64,000 nucleotides of DNA from Acidobacteriaceae bacterium (GTDB taxonomy: Bacteria; Acidobacteriota; Terriglobia; Terriglobales; Acidobacteriaceae). A program made the translations under genes and the position numbers. Below, one piece after another: positions 45,881-54,220 of this stretch. Each line of letters starts with the position of its first letter. The stretch's first letter is position 1. The DNA lies in assembly GCA_030041305.1 (NCBI GenBank), contig JASHOC010000240.1:1-64000 (forward strand), read 5' to 3'. Below the pieces are notes generated by a model. That model saw nothing but the letters and a program-made list of their open reading frames with translations. It searched no databases and was not told the DNA's origin.

Positions 45881-45948
45881 CTTTCCTCCTGCCGGGAGGA
45901 TCAAGCAAATTGAGAACAGGAGAAAGCGAGGGTGGAAGACCGCGTAAG

Positions 45949-45998
45949 AATGCCACAGGCTGTGAAATCTTGATGGCCCGAATCCAGCCTGTGGCATT
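45949..45998. repeat. Inverted repeat AATGCCACAGGCTG
   Basis: Perfect 14-base arms at 45949-45962 and 45985-45998 with a 22-base loop (TGAAATCTTGATGGCCCGAAT region). A possible dispersed palindrome; no T-run follows. Confidence 0.65.
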
Positions 45999-46137
45999 TT
46001 GCCTCGGCCCGAAAGCGGCCGGAGGGGGCCCATTGGTTCAGATGACGGAAGGCGACCTAGGGTTTTCCTTAGGTGGGCTCGATTGGCGGGCGGCCCACCC
46101 ATCCCCGATCACCGCGCATCTCCGCCGAAACCGCCGC

Positions 46138-46270
46138 TCACGCCGCGTCGAGATGCAACCGATTGCCCGACGCCCGGAGCGCCGCGCCGACGCGGTCGAT
46201 TTTGGCAGCGTGCTTGAGATTTGTCAGACGGTTCACCCCCTGCCGCGTGGCGCCGATGCGCCGCGTCAGC
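46138..46270 (-). pseudogene. HicB-like antitoxin 3' fragment, copy d
   Basis: Most diverged copy: TRRIGATRQGVNRLTNLKHA, AKIDRVGAALRASGNRLHLD, AA, stop. Same 5' boundary as the other three. Confidence 0.6.
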
Positions 46271-46341
46271 CCGGCAGGGCGGAACTGCCCGGCGCCTTAT
46301 CATTGCTTACCGAACCCTGCTGCCAGCGTCGTTCCAGTATC

Positions 46342-47382
46342 ATGTTTCCCGTGAGCAAGCTTCCCGTTCGACCCGCTTTTCCGCTTGCCTTGGCGGCCGC
46401 TCTGGCGGCAGCCGCCGTGCCCGCGCACGGTCGAGCAGGCCCGGCGCAGCAGATTCAAAAGCCGATGGCCGGGCCCCGCGCCACGGCTTTGCAAATCACC
46501 CCCCTCTACGTCGAGCCGGACCCCAATTCCCAGCGGGTCGACAAGGTCCAGATCGGCCGCGAGTTGGTGGTTGCGGAGAAAAGCGGTCCCTGGCTGCGCG
46601 TCTACGCCAACACCGATATCGAGGAGATGCAGGACCAGGAAGATCAGCCCATGGTGGGCGGCAATGAAACGCCCCCGCCCATCTCCGGATGGCTGCAGGC
46701 CAAGGGCGTCGTGGAAGAGACCACCCCCAACGGCGATCAGATCATTATGGGCGCGGCCGCCAACGAAGAAGACCTGGCCTCGAATCCGCGCGGCCCCACC
46801 GACGCCGCTCAGGCCGCCCAACTGCTCTACCGCCGCGTGGCCGAGATGTTCCCCAACTCGCCGCTGGCGGGTGAGGCCGCGTGGCGGGCCGCCGACATCC
46901 GCTGGCAACTCCAGAAGGCGGACGTCTCCACTCTGCCGTCGGCCAAGGAACAGCAGGCCTACATGCGCCCGCGCATGAACGAGGATCCGCTGCACAACGT
47001 CGTCAAGCACTACCCCCGCACCCGCTGGGCGGCGCTGGCCGCCTTCGACCTCATCGACGACAAGCTCTGCGGAAACTGGGAGGGCTCGACCAAGTGCCCA
47101 GAAAAGGAAGCCGACCTTTACGAAAAGTATGCCGACGAGTTTCCTGACGGCCCCCGCACCGCCCAAGCCCTCTACGAGGCTGTCTATCGTATGGCCGTCC
47201 TCGCCAATATGTATTCGGCCAGCGGCGATAAAGGCAAAGGCGCCGCCGCCGCCAACCATGCCCGCGCGTTAACCAAGCAGATGCAGGCGCACTTCGCCGA
47301 CTCCGGTTACACCTGGCGCGCCAGCGCGTTGGTGTACAAATTGGATGAAGACATTCCTGTTTACGGCATCGACCTGAACTGA
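46342..47382 (+). CDS. Exported SH3-like/TPR-like hypothetical protein
   Basis: 346 residues from ATG 46342 (GTG 46351 also possible); the frame runs back to 45910 through the repeats and is not used. Signal peptide (AFPLALAAALAAAAVPAHGR). A bacterial SH3-like domain (ALQITPLYVEPDPNSQRVDK, then VQIGRELVVAEKSGPWLRVY and GWLQAKGVV) is followed by helical repeats with TPR spacing (AAQLLYRRVAEMFPNSPLAG, EAAWRAADIRWQLQKADV, HYPRTRWAALAAFDLIDDKL, ADEFPDGPRTAQALYEAVYR). It may act in the periplasm on peptidoglycan or as a scaffold. It is followed 58 bases later by uppP in the same direction. Confidence 0.75.
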   Translation: MFPVSKLPVRPAFPLALAAALAAAAVPAHGRAGPAQQIQKPMAGPRATALQITPLYVEPDPNSQRVDKVQIGRELVVAEKSGPWLRVYANTDIEEMQDQEDQPMVGGNETPPPISGWLQAKGVVEETTPNGDQIIMGAAANEEDLASNPRGPTDAAQAAQLLYRRVAEMFPNSPLAGEAAWRAADIRWQLQKADVSTLPSAKEQQAYMRPRMNEDPLHNVVKHYPRTRWAALAAFDLIDDKLCGNWEGSTKCPEKEADLYEKYADEFPDGPRTAQALYEAVYRMAVLANMYSASGDKGKGAAAANHARALTKQMQAHFADSGYTWRASALVYKLDEDIPVYGIDLN

Positions 47383-47443
47383 GTGAGCACCGGCCAGGCG
47401 CGTTTCACCGCTCTTTACGCGATCACTCTGCCTGGGAGGCTTG

Positions 47444-48325
47444 TTGAGTCCGTACTTACAATCCATTCTGCTCGGCATCGTCGAAGGCCTCACCGAGTTC
47501 CTGCCCGTCAGCTCCACGGCCCACCTGCGCATTGCTGAAGCGTTGATGAAAATCCCCCTCACCGACGCCTATTGGATCATGTACACCATCGTGATCCAGG
47601 TCGGCGCCATTCTGGCCCTGTGCCTGCTTTTTCTGGTCCGCATCGTCGGTTTCTTCCGCACCTTTCCTAAAGGCCAAAACGGCGACCGCGCCTGGTTCAA
47701 CCACCCCATCACGCTGACCTTTGTGGCTTTTGCCTGCACGTCGGTCCCGGCGCTGGCGCTGCGCAAGTGGAGCGAAAGAAATCTGAGCAGCCTCAACGCG
47801 ATGGCCCTCGCGCTCCTGATTGGCGGCGTCGCGATGTGGGTGGTGGACGCCTGGTCGGATCGCCGCGACCCCGAAACGCGCGAAGTGGAACAAATGAACC
47901 TTCTCCAAGCGATCTGGATTGGCCTCTGCCAGACCCTCTCGGCCATCTTTCCCGGAACTTCCCGCTCCATGTCCACCATCGCCGCCGGCCAGATGGCCGA
48001 TTTGAACCGCCCCGCGGCCCTCGAATTCAGCTTCTTATTGTGCATTCCCACCATGATCGCCGCGACTGGCTGGGACCTCGTCAAGGAAATTCACCAGAGC
48101 AAGGCCGCCGGAGCCGCCGGTGTGGCTGCTGCCCAAGTCGTCATGAATCAAGAACGCTGGACCGTGCTTCTGATTGGCACGGTGGTTTCCTTCATCGTCG
48201 CCCTCGGCGTTGTGGAGTGGTTTCTCATGTGGGTCCGCAAGCACGGCTTTGTGCCGTTCGCGGTTTACCGGATCCTCCTCGGAGGCTGGCTGCTGTTCTG
48301 GGGCGCGAAATTCATTGGCGGCTGA
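47444..48325 (+). CDS. uppP: Undecaprenyl-diphosphatase (BacA/UppP)
   Basis: 293 residues. The TTG at 47444 is preferred over the TTG at 47441 because GGGAGG lies 4 bases ahead. Family motifs: GIVEGLTEFLPVSSTAHLRI near the N-terminus and FPGTSRSMSTIAAG in the second half; both contain the catalytic Glu and Ser/Arg residues. About eight helices. UppP removes phosphate from undecaprenyl diphosphate to recycle the lipid carrier of peptidoglycan and O-antigen and gives bacitracin resistance when overexpressed. Confidence 0.95.
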   Translation: MSPYLQSILLGIVEGLTEFLPVSSTAHLRIAEALMKIPLTDAYWIMYTIVIQVGAILALCLLFLVRIVGFFRTFPKGQNGDRAWFNHPITLTFVAFACTSVPALALRKWSERNLSSLNAMALALLIGGVAMWVVDAWSDRRDPETREVEQMNLLQAIWIGLCQTLSAIFPGTSRSMSTIAAGQMADLNRPAALEFSFLLCIPTMIAATGWDLVKEIHQSKAAGAAGVAAAQVVMNQERWTVLLIGTVVSFIVALGVVEWFLMWVRKHGFVPFAVYRILLGGWLLFWGAKFIGG

Positions 48326-48475
48326 TTGGCGATCGAGAGGGGCTGCGGTTCACACCGGGGGACCTGATCCCGCTCGCTGGAAACGACGCCACAGGGTGGG
48401 GCCGCGCGAGTTTGGGAAGAGCGCCCGACGAACGTCAGTATTTATCCGAGCGGCCTACGTTAGAGCCAAAAACTG

Positions 48476-48497
48476 TTCACACATCGAAATGTGTGAA
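48476..48497. promoter_or_regulatory. Palindrome upstream of vapBC, likely operator
   Basis: TTCACACAT-CGAA-ATGTGTGAA, perfect 9-base arms, 30 bases before the vapB start. VapB antitoxins generally bind such palindromes at their own promoter. GGAGG sits five bases before the ATG. Confidence 0.6.
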
Positions 48498-48526
48498 ATA
48501 CTACACAGAGCCGCGGAGGTGTGTTG

Positions 48527-48748
48527 ATGGCGACAAATCTGGCGATCGACGACCGATTGATTGATGAGGCGCGGCGCATCGGCCACCACAAAACGAAAAA
48601 AGAAGCGGTGAACGCGGCGCTTGACGAGTATATTCGCTGGCGCAAGCAAGTGCAGATCTTAGACCACTTCGGGACCATCGACTTCGATCCAAATTACGAT
48701 TACAAGAAAATGCGGAGTCTTGATCGAATCGCAGCGGATAGAAAATGA
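48527..48748 (+). CDS. vapB: VapB-family antitoxin (type II toxin-antitoxin)
   Basis: 73 residues, ATG at 48527 with GGAGG upstream (GTG and TTG codons just before are not needed). MATNLAIDDRLIDEARRIGH, HKTKKEAVNAALDEYIRWRK: a ribbon-helix-helix DNA-binding domain of the DUF2191/VapB kind, with a C-terminal arm (FGTIDFDPNYDYKKMRSLDR) that would wrap the toxin. It overlaps vapC by four bases (ATGA), so both are made together. A palindromic operator candidate lies just upstream. Confidence 0.9.
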   Translation: MATNLAIDDRLIDEARRIGHHKTKKEAVNAALDEYIRWRKQVQILDHFGTIDFDPNYDYKKMRSLDRIAADRK

Positions 48749-49155
48749 AGCTGCTGGTCGATGCCTGCGTGTGGTCGCTTTCGTTAAGGCGGCGCGCGAC
48801 GGCCCACATCACCCCGGCGGAACAAAAAGTCATCTTCGCGCTCAAAGAAGCCATCGGGGACCGGCGCGTGGCGATCATTGGTCCCATTCGCCAAGAAATC
48901 CTATCCGGCATCCGCGATCGCGCCCGGTTGGCAAAAGTACGGGAGCTGCTCGACCCCTTTCGCGATGAGGAGATCGCCTCCGCGGATTACATCCAAGCGG
49001 CGCGGATGTTCAATACTTGTCAGGACCACGGAGTCGGCTGCGGGCCAATCGATATGCTCCTTTGTGCGGTTGCGGCGCGGCTGCAATGCGACATCCTCAC
49101 CTGTGATCAGGGTTTAAGGCGCTGCGCCGATGTCTTGAAGACAGCCGGCCTATAG
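48745..49155 (+). CDS. vapC: VapC-family PIN-domain ribonuclease toxin
   Basis: 136 residues. PIN-domain acidic residues: Asp6 (KLLVDACVWSLSLRR), Glu in GPIRQEILSG, and Asp in CGPIDMLLCAVA and ILTCDQGLRR. These form the Mg2+ site that cuts RNA, often initiator tRNA or a rRNA loop. Both toxin and antitoxin frames are intact, the only complete TA pair here. A MITE copy is inserted one or two bases before the stop region ends, at 49153, and the last codons (AGL, stop TAG) may come from the insertion edge. Confidence 0.92.
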   Translation: MKLLVDACVWSLSLRRRATAHITPAEQKVIFALKEAIGDRRVAIIGPIRQEILSGIRDRARLAKVRELLDPFRDEEIASADYIQAARMFNTCQDHGVGCGPIDMLLCAVAARLQCDILTCDQGLRRCADVLKTAGL

Positions 49156-49265
49156 CGGTTCTCCAATTGGTGTAGAGCAGAACCTCGAACGTTGAGTGGC
49201 GTTTTTCCCAAGAAAACGCCACCTGGCACGCCCCTCAAAACTCCACGGGAATTGGAGAACCGCCG
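49153..49265 (-). mobile_element. 113-bp MITE, copy 3 of 4
   Basis: Reverse orientation: TAGCGGTTCTCCAATT at the left, AATTGGAGAACCGCCG at the right. TA at 49151-49152 and 49266-49267. It overlaps the vapC stop: TAG at 49153-49155 is the first three bases of the element, so the toxin now ends at a codon supplied by the MITE. Confidence 0.9.
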
Positions 49266-49451
49266 TAATCACGTAGGGCCGTTGCCGCAATGCGCGGGGG
49301 TGGTCACGATGGTTCCCCCCTGCCGGGTTTTGCGCAAAATCCGCTTCCCTGCCCCGGATAATAGGAATGGCTCTAGGACTTTGCCTGCGCCCGCGGACGC
49401 GGCCCGGTCAGAGCTGGAGTTGTGTCGAGGAGCGCGCGGAGACGCCCCATC

Positions 49452-52073
49452 ATGAAGCCCATTCGCATTGTTCTCTCGCCGACCCGCAGCCGTCCCGTGA
49501 ACATTTTTTTGGGCATGGTGGTGCTGCTGGCCTCGGTTCTCCTGCTCCTCGCCCTGGCCAGTTATCACGTCTCCGATCCCTCTTTGAACACCGCTACCGA
49601 TCCCCTTACGCCCCACGCAGTACGCAACTGGACCGGCCTTTTCGGCGCCTATGTAAGCGACCTGTTCCTCCAGTCCCTCGGCATTGCGGCCTTCCTCGTT
49701 CCCCTGTGGCTCGCCGCCATCGGCTGGACGTGGATGCACTCCCGCTCCAGCGGTCCCGCCGCCCTGCGCTGGGTCGGCATGGTACTCGCCATCGTTTTCG
49801 TCCCCGCCGTCTTCGGGCTCTTTCCGTGGCATTGGCGCTGGCTCCATGTCATTCCCGTCCAAGGCGTCCTGGGCCGACTCATGTCTGGATTGCTGGTGGG
49901 CTACTTGAACACGGAGGGCGCCTGGTTGGTCGCCGCGGCCTTGGCGGGAACGGGAATCTATTTTGCCTGGGCCATCAATTTTCACAGCATCGGGGAAGGT
50001 CTGGGGAACTTCTGGCAGCGCTTGGCCGCCGGGCATGCGCGCTGGCGCAACTGGCGCGAAGACCGCGCCGAGTTGCGTGCCGAACGCGAAGCCGTCCGTG
50101 CCGAACGCGCGCAGACCGGAACCGGCCAGCCTTTCATTCCGGGCGTCGATCCCGAAGCAGCTCCGCAAGCTGCGCCCGAAGCCTCCGGCCGCTTCGCCAG
50201 CTTCTTCCGCCGGCGTCAACGGCCGCCGGAAGAAGACCCCGTCGACACGATACCGGCTTTCCAACGCGCCACGCCAGCGCCCGCCGAGCCGCAAATCCCC
50301 ATCGCTCCGCCGGTGCGCCGCGCCAGCATCTGGGAGCGCACCGCACCCGATTGCGCGTCCGCCGCACCCGCGCCCGGCAACGCCGCATCGCCGCACGCCG
50401 CTCAACCTGCCACGGCGCAAAATCCAGCACGGCCGGTATCCCAACCTCCTGCGCCGCCAGTTCCTCAGCGTGCGCCGGCAGCTCCAGTTCCCGCGTTCCA
50501 GTTCGAGCCCGCGCCCGCGCCGGCCCCTATGCAGGGAATCGCCATCCACAGTCGCGCTGACGCTCAGCCCCACGCCGCACCCGTCGCGCTCAAGAATGTC
50601 AGCGGCTTTAAGCTGCCTTCAAGCACCCTTCTCAACCCCGGGGAAGGCCCGCAAACCGTGCGCGAAGAGGCCCTGCGCGAAGAAGCCAAGGTGCTGGTCG
50701 AAAAATGCGCCGAGTTCGACGTGCGCGGCCAGGTAGTGCAAATCAACCCCGGCCCCATGGTCACCACGTACGAGTTCAAGCCCGAGGCCGGCGTCAAATA
50801 TTCGCGCGTCACCAGCCTCGCCGACGATCTTTGCCTGGCCATGCGCGCCGAAAGCATCCTTATCGAGCGCATGCCCGGCAAGAGCACCGTGGGCATCCAG
50901 GTGCCGAACCACGAGCGCGAAATCATTCACTTGCGCGACGTAATCGAAAGCGAAACCTTCGCCCGCGCCAAGTCGCGCCTCACTCTCGCCATGGGCAAAG
51001 ACATCAACGGCCGTATCGTCACCGCCGATCTCGCCTCCATGCCCCACATCCTTATCGCCGGTTCGACCGGCTCGGGCAAATCCGTGGCCATTAACGCCAT
51101 GATCATGAGCCTGCTTTACCGCACCACGCCCAACCAGGTGCGCCTCATCCTTGTCGATCCCAAGCGCGTCGAGCTGGGCATGTACGAGGGCATTCCCCAT
51201 CTCTTCACGCCCATCATCACCGACTCCAAGCTGGCCGCCAACGCCCTACGCAACGCCGTCCGCGAAATGGAACGCCGCCTGAAGTTGCTGGCCAGCCGCA
51301 GCGTCCGCAATCTGGACCAATACAACAAGCTTTTCGAGAGCTCCGCTCCTTCACTATTTGGACCGGAGGATGGCCAGGAAGAAGAGCCGCTGCCTTACAT
51401 CGTCATCATCATCGACGAGCTCGCCGACCTGATGATGCTCGACCGCGCCAATGTCGAAGAGTCCATCACCCGGCTCGCGCAGATGGCCCGCGCAGTCGGC
51501 ATCCATCTCATCCTCGCCACCCAGCGGCCCAGTGTCGACGTCATCACCGGCCTCATCAAGGCCAATGTGCCCACACGCATCAGCTTCCGTCTGGCCACCA
51601 AGGTCGACTCGCGCACCATTCTCGACACCAACGGCGCCGAAGCGCTCCTGGGCCGCGGCGACATGCTCTTTCTTCCTCCCGGGACCAGCCGCCTCTTGCG
51701 TCTCCACGCCCCCTACGTCAGCGAGAAAGAGACCTCGGCCGTGGTCGCGTTCTGGAAAGACCAGGGCTCAGCCGAATACGTGGAGGGCTTCCTCGAGTCA
51801 CCCAAAGACGAGCAGACCGCTCTCGAAGGCGCCAACGACGATCCCGACGAAAACGATCCCATGTTCGACGACGCGGTTCGCCTGGTGTTCGAGTTCGGCA
51901 AGGCCTCCACGTCGCTGTTGCAACGCCGTCTGCGCATCGGCTACGGTCGAGCCGCGCATTTGATCGACTTAATGGAGCGCGACGGTCTCGTCGGTCCCGC
52001 CGACGGCCCGCGCCCCCGCGAGCTGCTCAAAGCCCCCGGCTGGCTGCACGAAATCACCGCCATGAACGAATGA
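49452..52073 (+). CDS. ftsK: DNA translocase FtsK/SpoIIIE
   Basis: 873 residues from ATG at 49452 with GGAG ten bases upstream; the frame opens at 49422. Four N-terminal helices (first: PVNIFLGMVVLLASVLLLLA), a long Pro/Ala-rich linker (residues about 230-380), then the motor: alpha/beta RecA-like domain with Walker A GSTGSGKSVAIN near residue 537, Walker B YIVIIIDELADLMML and a C-terminal gamma winged helix (FGKASTSLLQRRLRIGYGRA) that reads KOPS sequences. FtsK segregates chromosome termini at the septum. Convergent with the lactonase gene (five bases between stops). Confidence 0.95.
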   Translation: MKPIRIVLSPTRSRPVNIFLGMVVLLASVLLLLALASYHVSDPSLNTATDPLTPHAVRNWTGLFGAYVSDLFLQSLGIAAFLVPLWLAAIGWTWMHSRSSGPAALRWVGMVLAIVFVPAVFGLFPWHWRWLHVIPVQGVLGRLMSGLLVGYLNTEGAWLVAAALAGTGIYFAWAINFHSIGEGLGNFWQRLAAGHARWRNWREDRAELRAEREAVRAERAQTGTGQPFIPGVDPEAAPQAAPEASGRFASFFRRRQRPPEEDPVDTIPAFQRATPAPAEPQIPIAPPVRRASIWERTAPDCASAAPAPGNAASPHAAQPATAQNPARPVSQPPAPPVPQRAPAAPVPAFQFEPAPAPAPMQGIAIHSRADAQPHAAPVALKNVSGFKLPSSTLLNPGEGPQTVREEALREEAKVLVEKCAEFDVRGQVVQINPGPMVTTYEFKPEAGVKYSRVTSLADDLCLAMRAESILIERMPGKSTVGIQVPNHEREIIHLRDVIESETFARAKSRLTLAMGKDINGRIVTADLASMPHILIAGSTGSGKSVAINAMIMSLLYRTTPNQVRLILVDPKRVELGMYEGIPHLFTPIITDSKLAANALRNAVREMERRLKLLASRSVRNLDQYNKLFESSAPSLFGPEDGQEEEPLPYIVIIIDELADLMMLDRANVEESITRLAQMARAVGIHLILATQRPSVDVITGLIKANVPTRISFRLATKVDSRTILDTNGAEALLGRGDMLFLPPGTSRLLRLHAPYVSEKETSAVVAFWKDQGSAEYVEGFLESPKDEQTALEGANDDPDENDPMFDDAVRLVFEFGKASTSLLQRRLRIGYGRAAHLIDLMERDGLVGPADGPRPRELLKAPGWLHEITAMNE

Positions 52074-52078
52074 CCCCG

Positions 52079-53317
52079 CTAGGGCGCGGGAACGAAGAGC
52101 AGCGAAGACGGCGACCCAACCTCGACAACCTGCCTGGTCGGAGCGATCTCGCCATTACGGGCAACCGTAAACACAGCGATATTGTTTGAAGCTTCATTCC
52201 CCGCCAGCAGGTACTTCCCGCTCGGATCGAGGACAAAATTCCGCAGAACCCTTCCCCCCGACGGCGCAAACTGCAACGGCTTCAGCAATCCGGTTTTTCC
52301 ATCGATTTGAAACACCGTAATTCTGCCATCGGCCTGCTCAACCGGCCCACCCTCAGGGCCCTGGTTCGACGTATAAAGATACCGCCCGGTGCGATCGATC
52401 TGGATCTCTGACCCCTGATCGATCCCCGTGAAGTCAGGGGGCAGAATCGAGATCGTCTGGATCGGCGTAAGGCCGCCGTTCGTGGCGTCATAAGAAAACG
52501 CCACGACGCTCGTTCCCATCTCGCACAGCGCATAGGCAAACCGCGCGCCTGCGCCAAAGGCGAAATGCCGCGGCCCCAGCCCCGGTTTGACCGCCGCATA
52601 AGCCGGATCGTTGGCGATGATTTTGCGGTTCGCCAAATCGATCTTGTAGATAAAAATCTTGTCGAGTCCCAGGTCGGGCACGAACAGAAAGCGGTTGTCC
52701 GGTGAGACCACCGCCTCGTGCGCGTGAGGCCCCTGCTGCCGCGCCGGATTGACGCTCGACCCCTGGTGCTGGTCCATCGCCGTCATGGCGCCAATGCTCC
52801 CGTTGTCCTCGATGGCAAAGGACGCCACGCTCCCGCTCCCATAATTGGCCACAAAGAGAATTTTGCCCGTGTTATCCAGGATCAAATGGGCCGGACCACT
52901 GCCCCCCGAAGGCATGCTATTCAGAAACGTCAGCGCCCCGGTCTTGGGATCGATCGAGAAGCTGCTGACCGATCCACCGCGCAGGTTGGGCGGGCCTTGC
53001 CTGTTGCCCGATTCCGTCACCGCATAGAGATGGTGGTGCGCGGGACCGGTGACGAGAAACGACGGGTTCGCAATCTCGGCCGCCAGCCCCACCGCCGTCA
53101 AGGTCCCGGTTTTCTCGTCGAAGCGGAACTGATAGATTCCCTTGCTGTCATGCCCCGTGTACGTTCCCACATAGACAAAGTAGCGTTCATGTTGTGCGCT
53201 GTCCGCCGCCAGCGCTTTCTGCGGCGCCATTCCCGCCATTGCGGCCATAGCCACTCCCATGATTCCCGGCGCAACCCGCAGGCACGCCTTCCCAATCATC
53301 CAGCCTGCAATCCGCAT
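52079..53317 (-). CDS. Lactonase family seven-bladed beta-propeller protein (6-phosphogluconolactonase-like)
   Basis: 412 residues. A signal peptide (VAPGIMGVAMAAMAGMAPQK) precedes FVYVGTYTGHDSKGIYQFRF, the typical start of YbhE/lactonase family propellers. Later blades show PSFLVTGPAHHHLYAVTESG, GPAHLILDNTGKILFVANYG, QGPHAHEAVVSPDNRFLFVP and a KYLLAGNEASNNIAVF ending. The cytoplasmic Pgl hydrolyses 6-phosphogluconolactone; an exported form such as this one more likely acts on other sugar lactones or in the envelope. Substrate uncertain. Confidence 0.88.
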   Translation of the reverse strand: MRIAGWMIGKACLRVAPGIMGVAMAAMAGMAPQKALAADSAQHERYFVYVGTYTGHDSKGIYQFRFDEKTGTLTAVGLAAEIANPSFLVTGPAHHHLYAVTESGNRQGPPNLRGGSVSSFSIDPKTGALTFLNSMPSGGSGPAHLILDNTGKILFVANYGSGSVASFAIEDNGSIGAMTAMDQHQGSSVNPARQQGPHAHEAVVSPDNRFLFVPDLGLDKIFIYKIDLANRKIIANDPAYAAVKPGLGPRHFAFGAGARFAYALCEMGTSVVAFSYDATNGGLTPIQTISILPPDFTGIDQGSEIQIDRTGRYLYTSNQGPEGGPVEQADGRITVFQIDGKTGLLKPLQFAPSGGRVLRNFVLDPSGKYLLAGNEASNNIAVFTVARNGEIAPTRQVVEVGSPSSLLFVPAP

Positions 53318-53620
53318 CTCTCCTCCAATCGAACATCTGCTTGATCGCCAAAGCAGCCGCGGTCAAAAGCCGACAGGAAGGCGCTCCTTCCACGACCTGC
53401 GCGCTCGAAGCGAACAAGCAACAAGCTCTCCCACTGAATACCACACGGAATCGGCCAGGATATAAACAGGTTCTGAGAACCTACCGAAAAGCTGTTTTCA
53501 TCGTCTGCCGACATCCTCGAATTTTACTCAAACGCCCTACTAACTTGATCCCTTGTTCCCTCAGTCCCTTGGTCCCTTTTCCGATTCCGGCTGTGCCGCG
53601 TTCGGTAGACTCAAAAACAG
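53318..53620. other. 303-bp region between divergent genes
   Basis: Contains the promoter space of the lactonase and the following gene, plus a short CCCT-rich tract at 53547-53583 (CTTGTTCCCTCAGTCCC and similar) like the one at 33.97 kb. No open frame with coding character. Confidence 0.4.
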
Positions 53621-54043
53621 ATGGGTGCAATGGACGAAAAGGCGCGGGGACGGCAGTTCTGGCTCAGATTTCTGCTGGTTCTCGGCATGCTTTGGGGAAC
53701 CGTCCCCTTCATCACCACGCCCTTCATCACGCGCGGAGCGAACTTCACCGTCTTCGACATCGTCGCTTCTGTCTTCAACTCCCTCACCATCCTACCCGCC
53801 TGTGTTCTGGCCTTCTGGCATCGCCGCACGGCCTGTCTGTGGCTCACGGTCGATGGAGTCCTGCTGGTGATCGCTCTCGGCACGTTTATCCGGCGCACCG
53901 GGCAATTCCGTTCCGATACCATTGTCGGCGTCGCCGCGCCCATTGCCCTGGCGCTTTTCCTCGATTATGTCGAGGCGCGCCGGTGGCCGTCGGCGGTGAA
54001 CCCGCGCAAGGCCAAAGCCCAGGCCAAATCCCAGGTTCGATAA
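53621..54043 (+). CDS. Hypothetical four-helix membrane protein
   Basis: 140 residues. Helices: FWLRFLLVLGMLWGTVPFIT, FDIVASVFNSLTILPACVLA, CLWLTVDGVLLVIALGTFIR and DTIVGVAAPIALALFLDYVE, then a basic tail (NPRKAKAQAKSQVR). I know no named family. Start is GTG/ATG-type at 53621 (MGAMDEKARGR); the ATG two codons later at 53630 is an option. It lies 178 bases upstream of yebC without an obvious link. Confidence 0.65.
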   Translation: MGAMDEKARGRQFWLRFLLVLGMLWGTVPFITTPFITRGANFTVFDIVASVFNSLTILPACVLAFWHRRTACLWLTVDGVLLVIALGTFIRRTGQFRSDTIVGVAAPIALALFLDYVEARRWPSAVNPRKAKAQAKSQVR

Positions 54044-54220
54044 GCGGCAAAAGGCGTGGGAGCGCCGCGCCGGCTGCCTTCCGCAAATCGCGCCAGCCAA
54101 AGGGGTTTCGGGCGGGTCTTGGATGCCCCGGAAGCGGTATCTCGTTCGCCACGGCCGGTGATATACTCACAGGTCGGGCGCGTGCCTGCGCCGCTATTCT
54201 TCATCACCGTCGAGGTTTTT

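Noticed and set aside
43721-46270. Integron attC sites at the HicB fragments
   Set aside because: Copy b has GCCTAAC, but no matching GTTRRRY partner or attC-like folding was found, no integrase is near, and the conserved text is clearly the coding end of a HicB-like gene.
45910-46341. N-terminal extension of the SH3-like protein
   Set aside because: These 144 codons run through HicB fragment d and palindromes; a signal peptide begins only at 46342.
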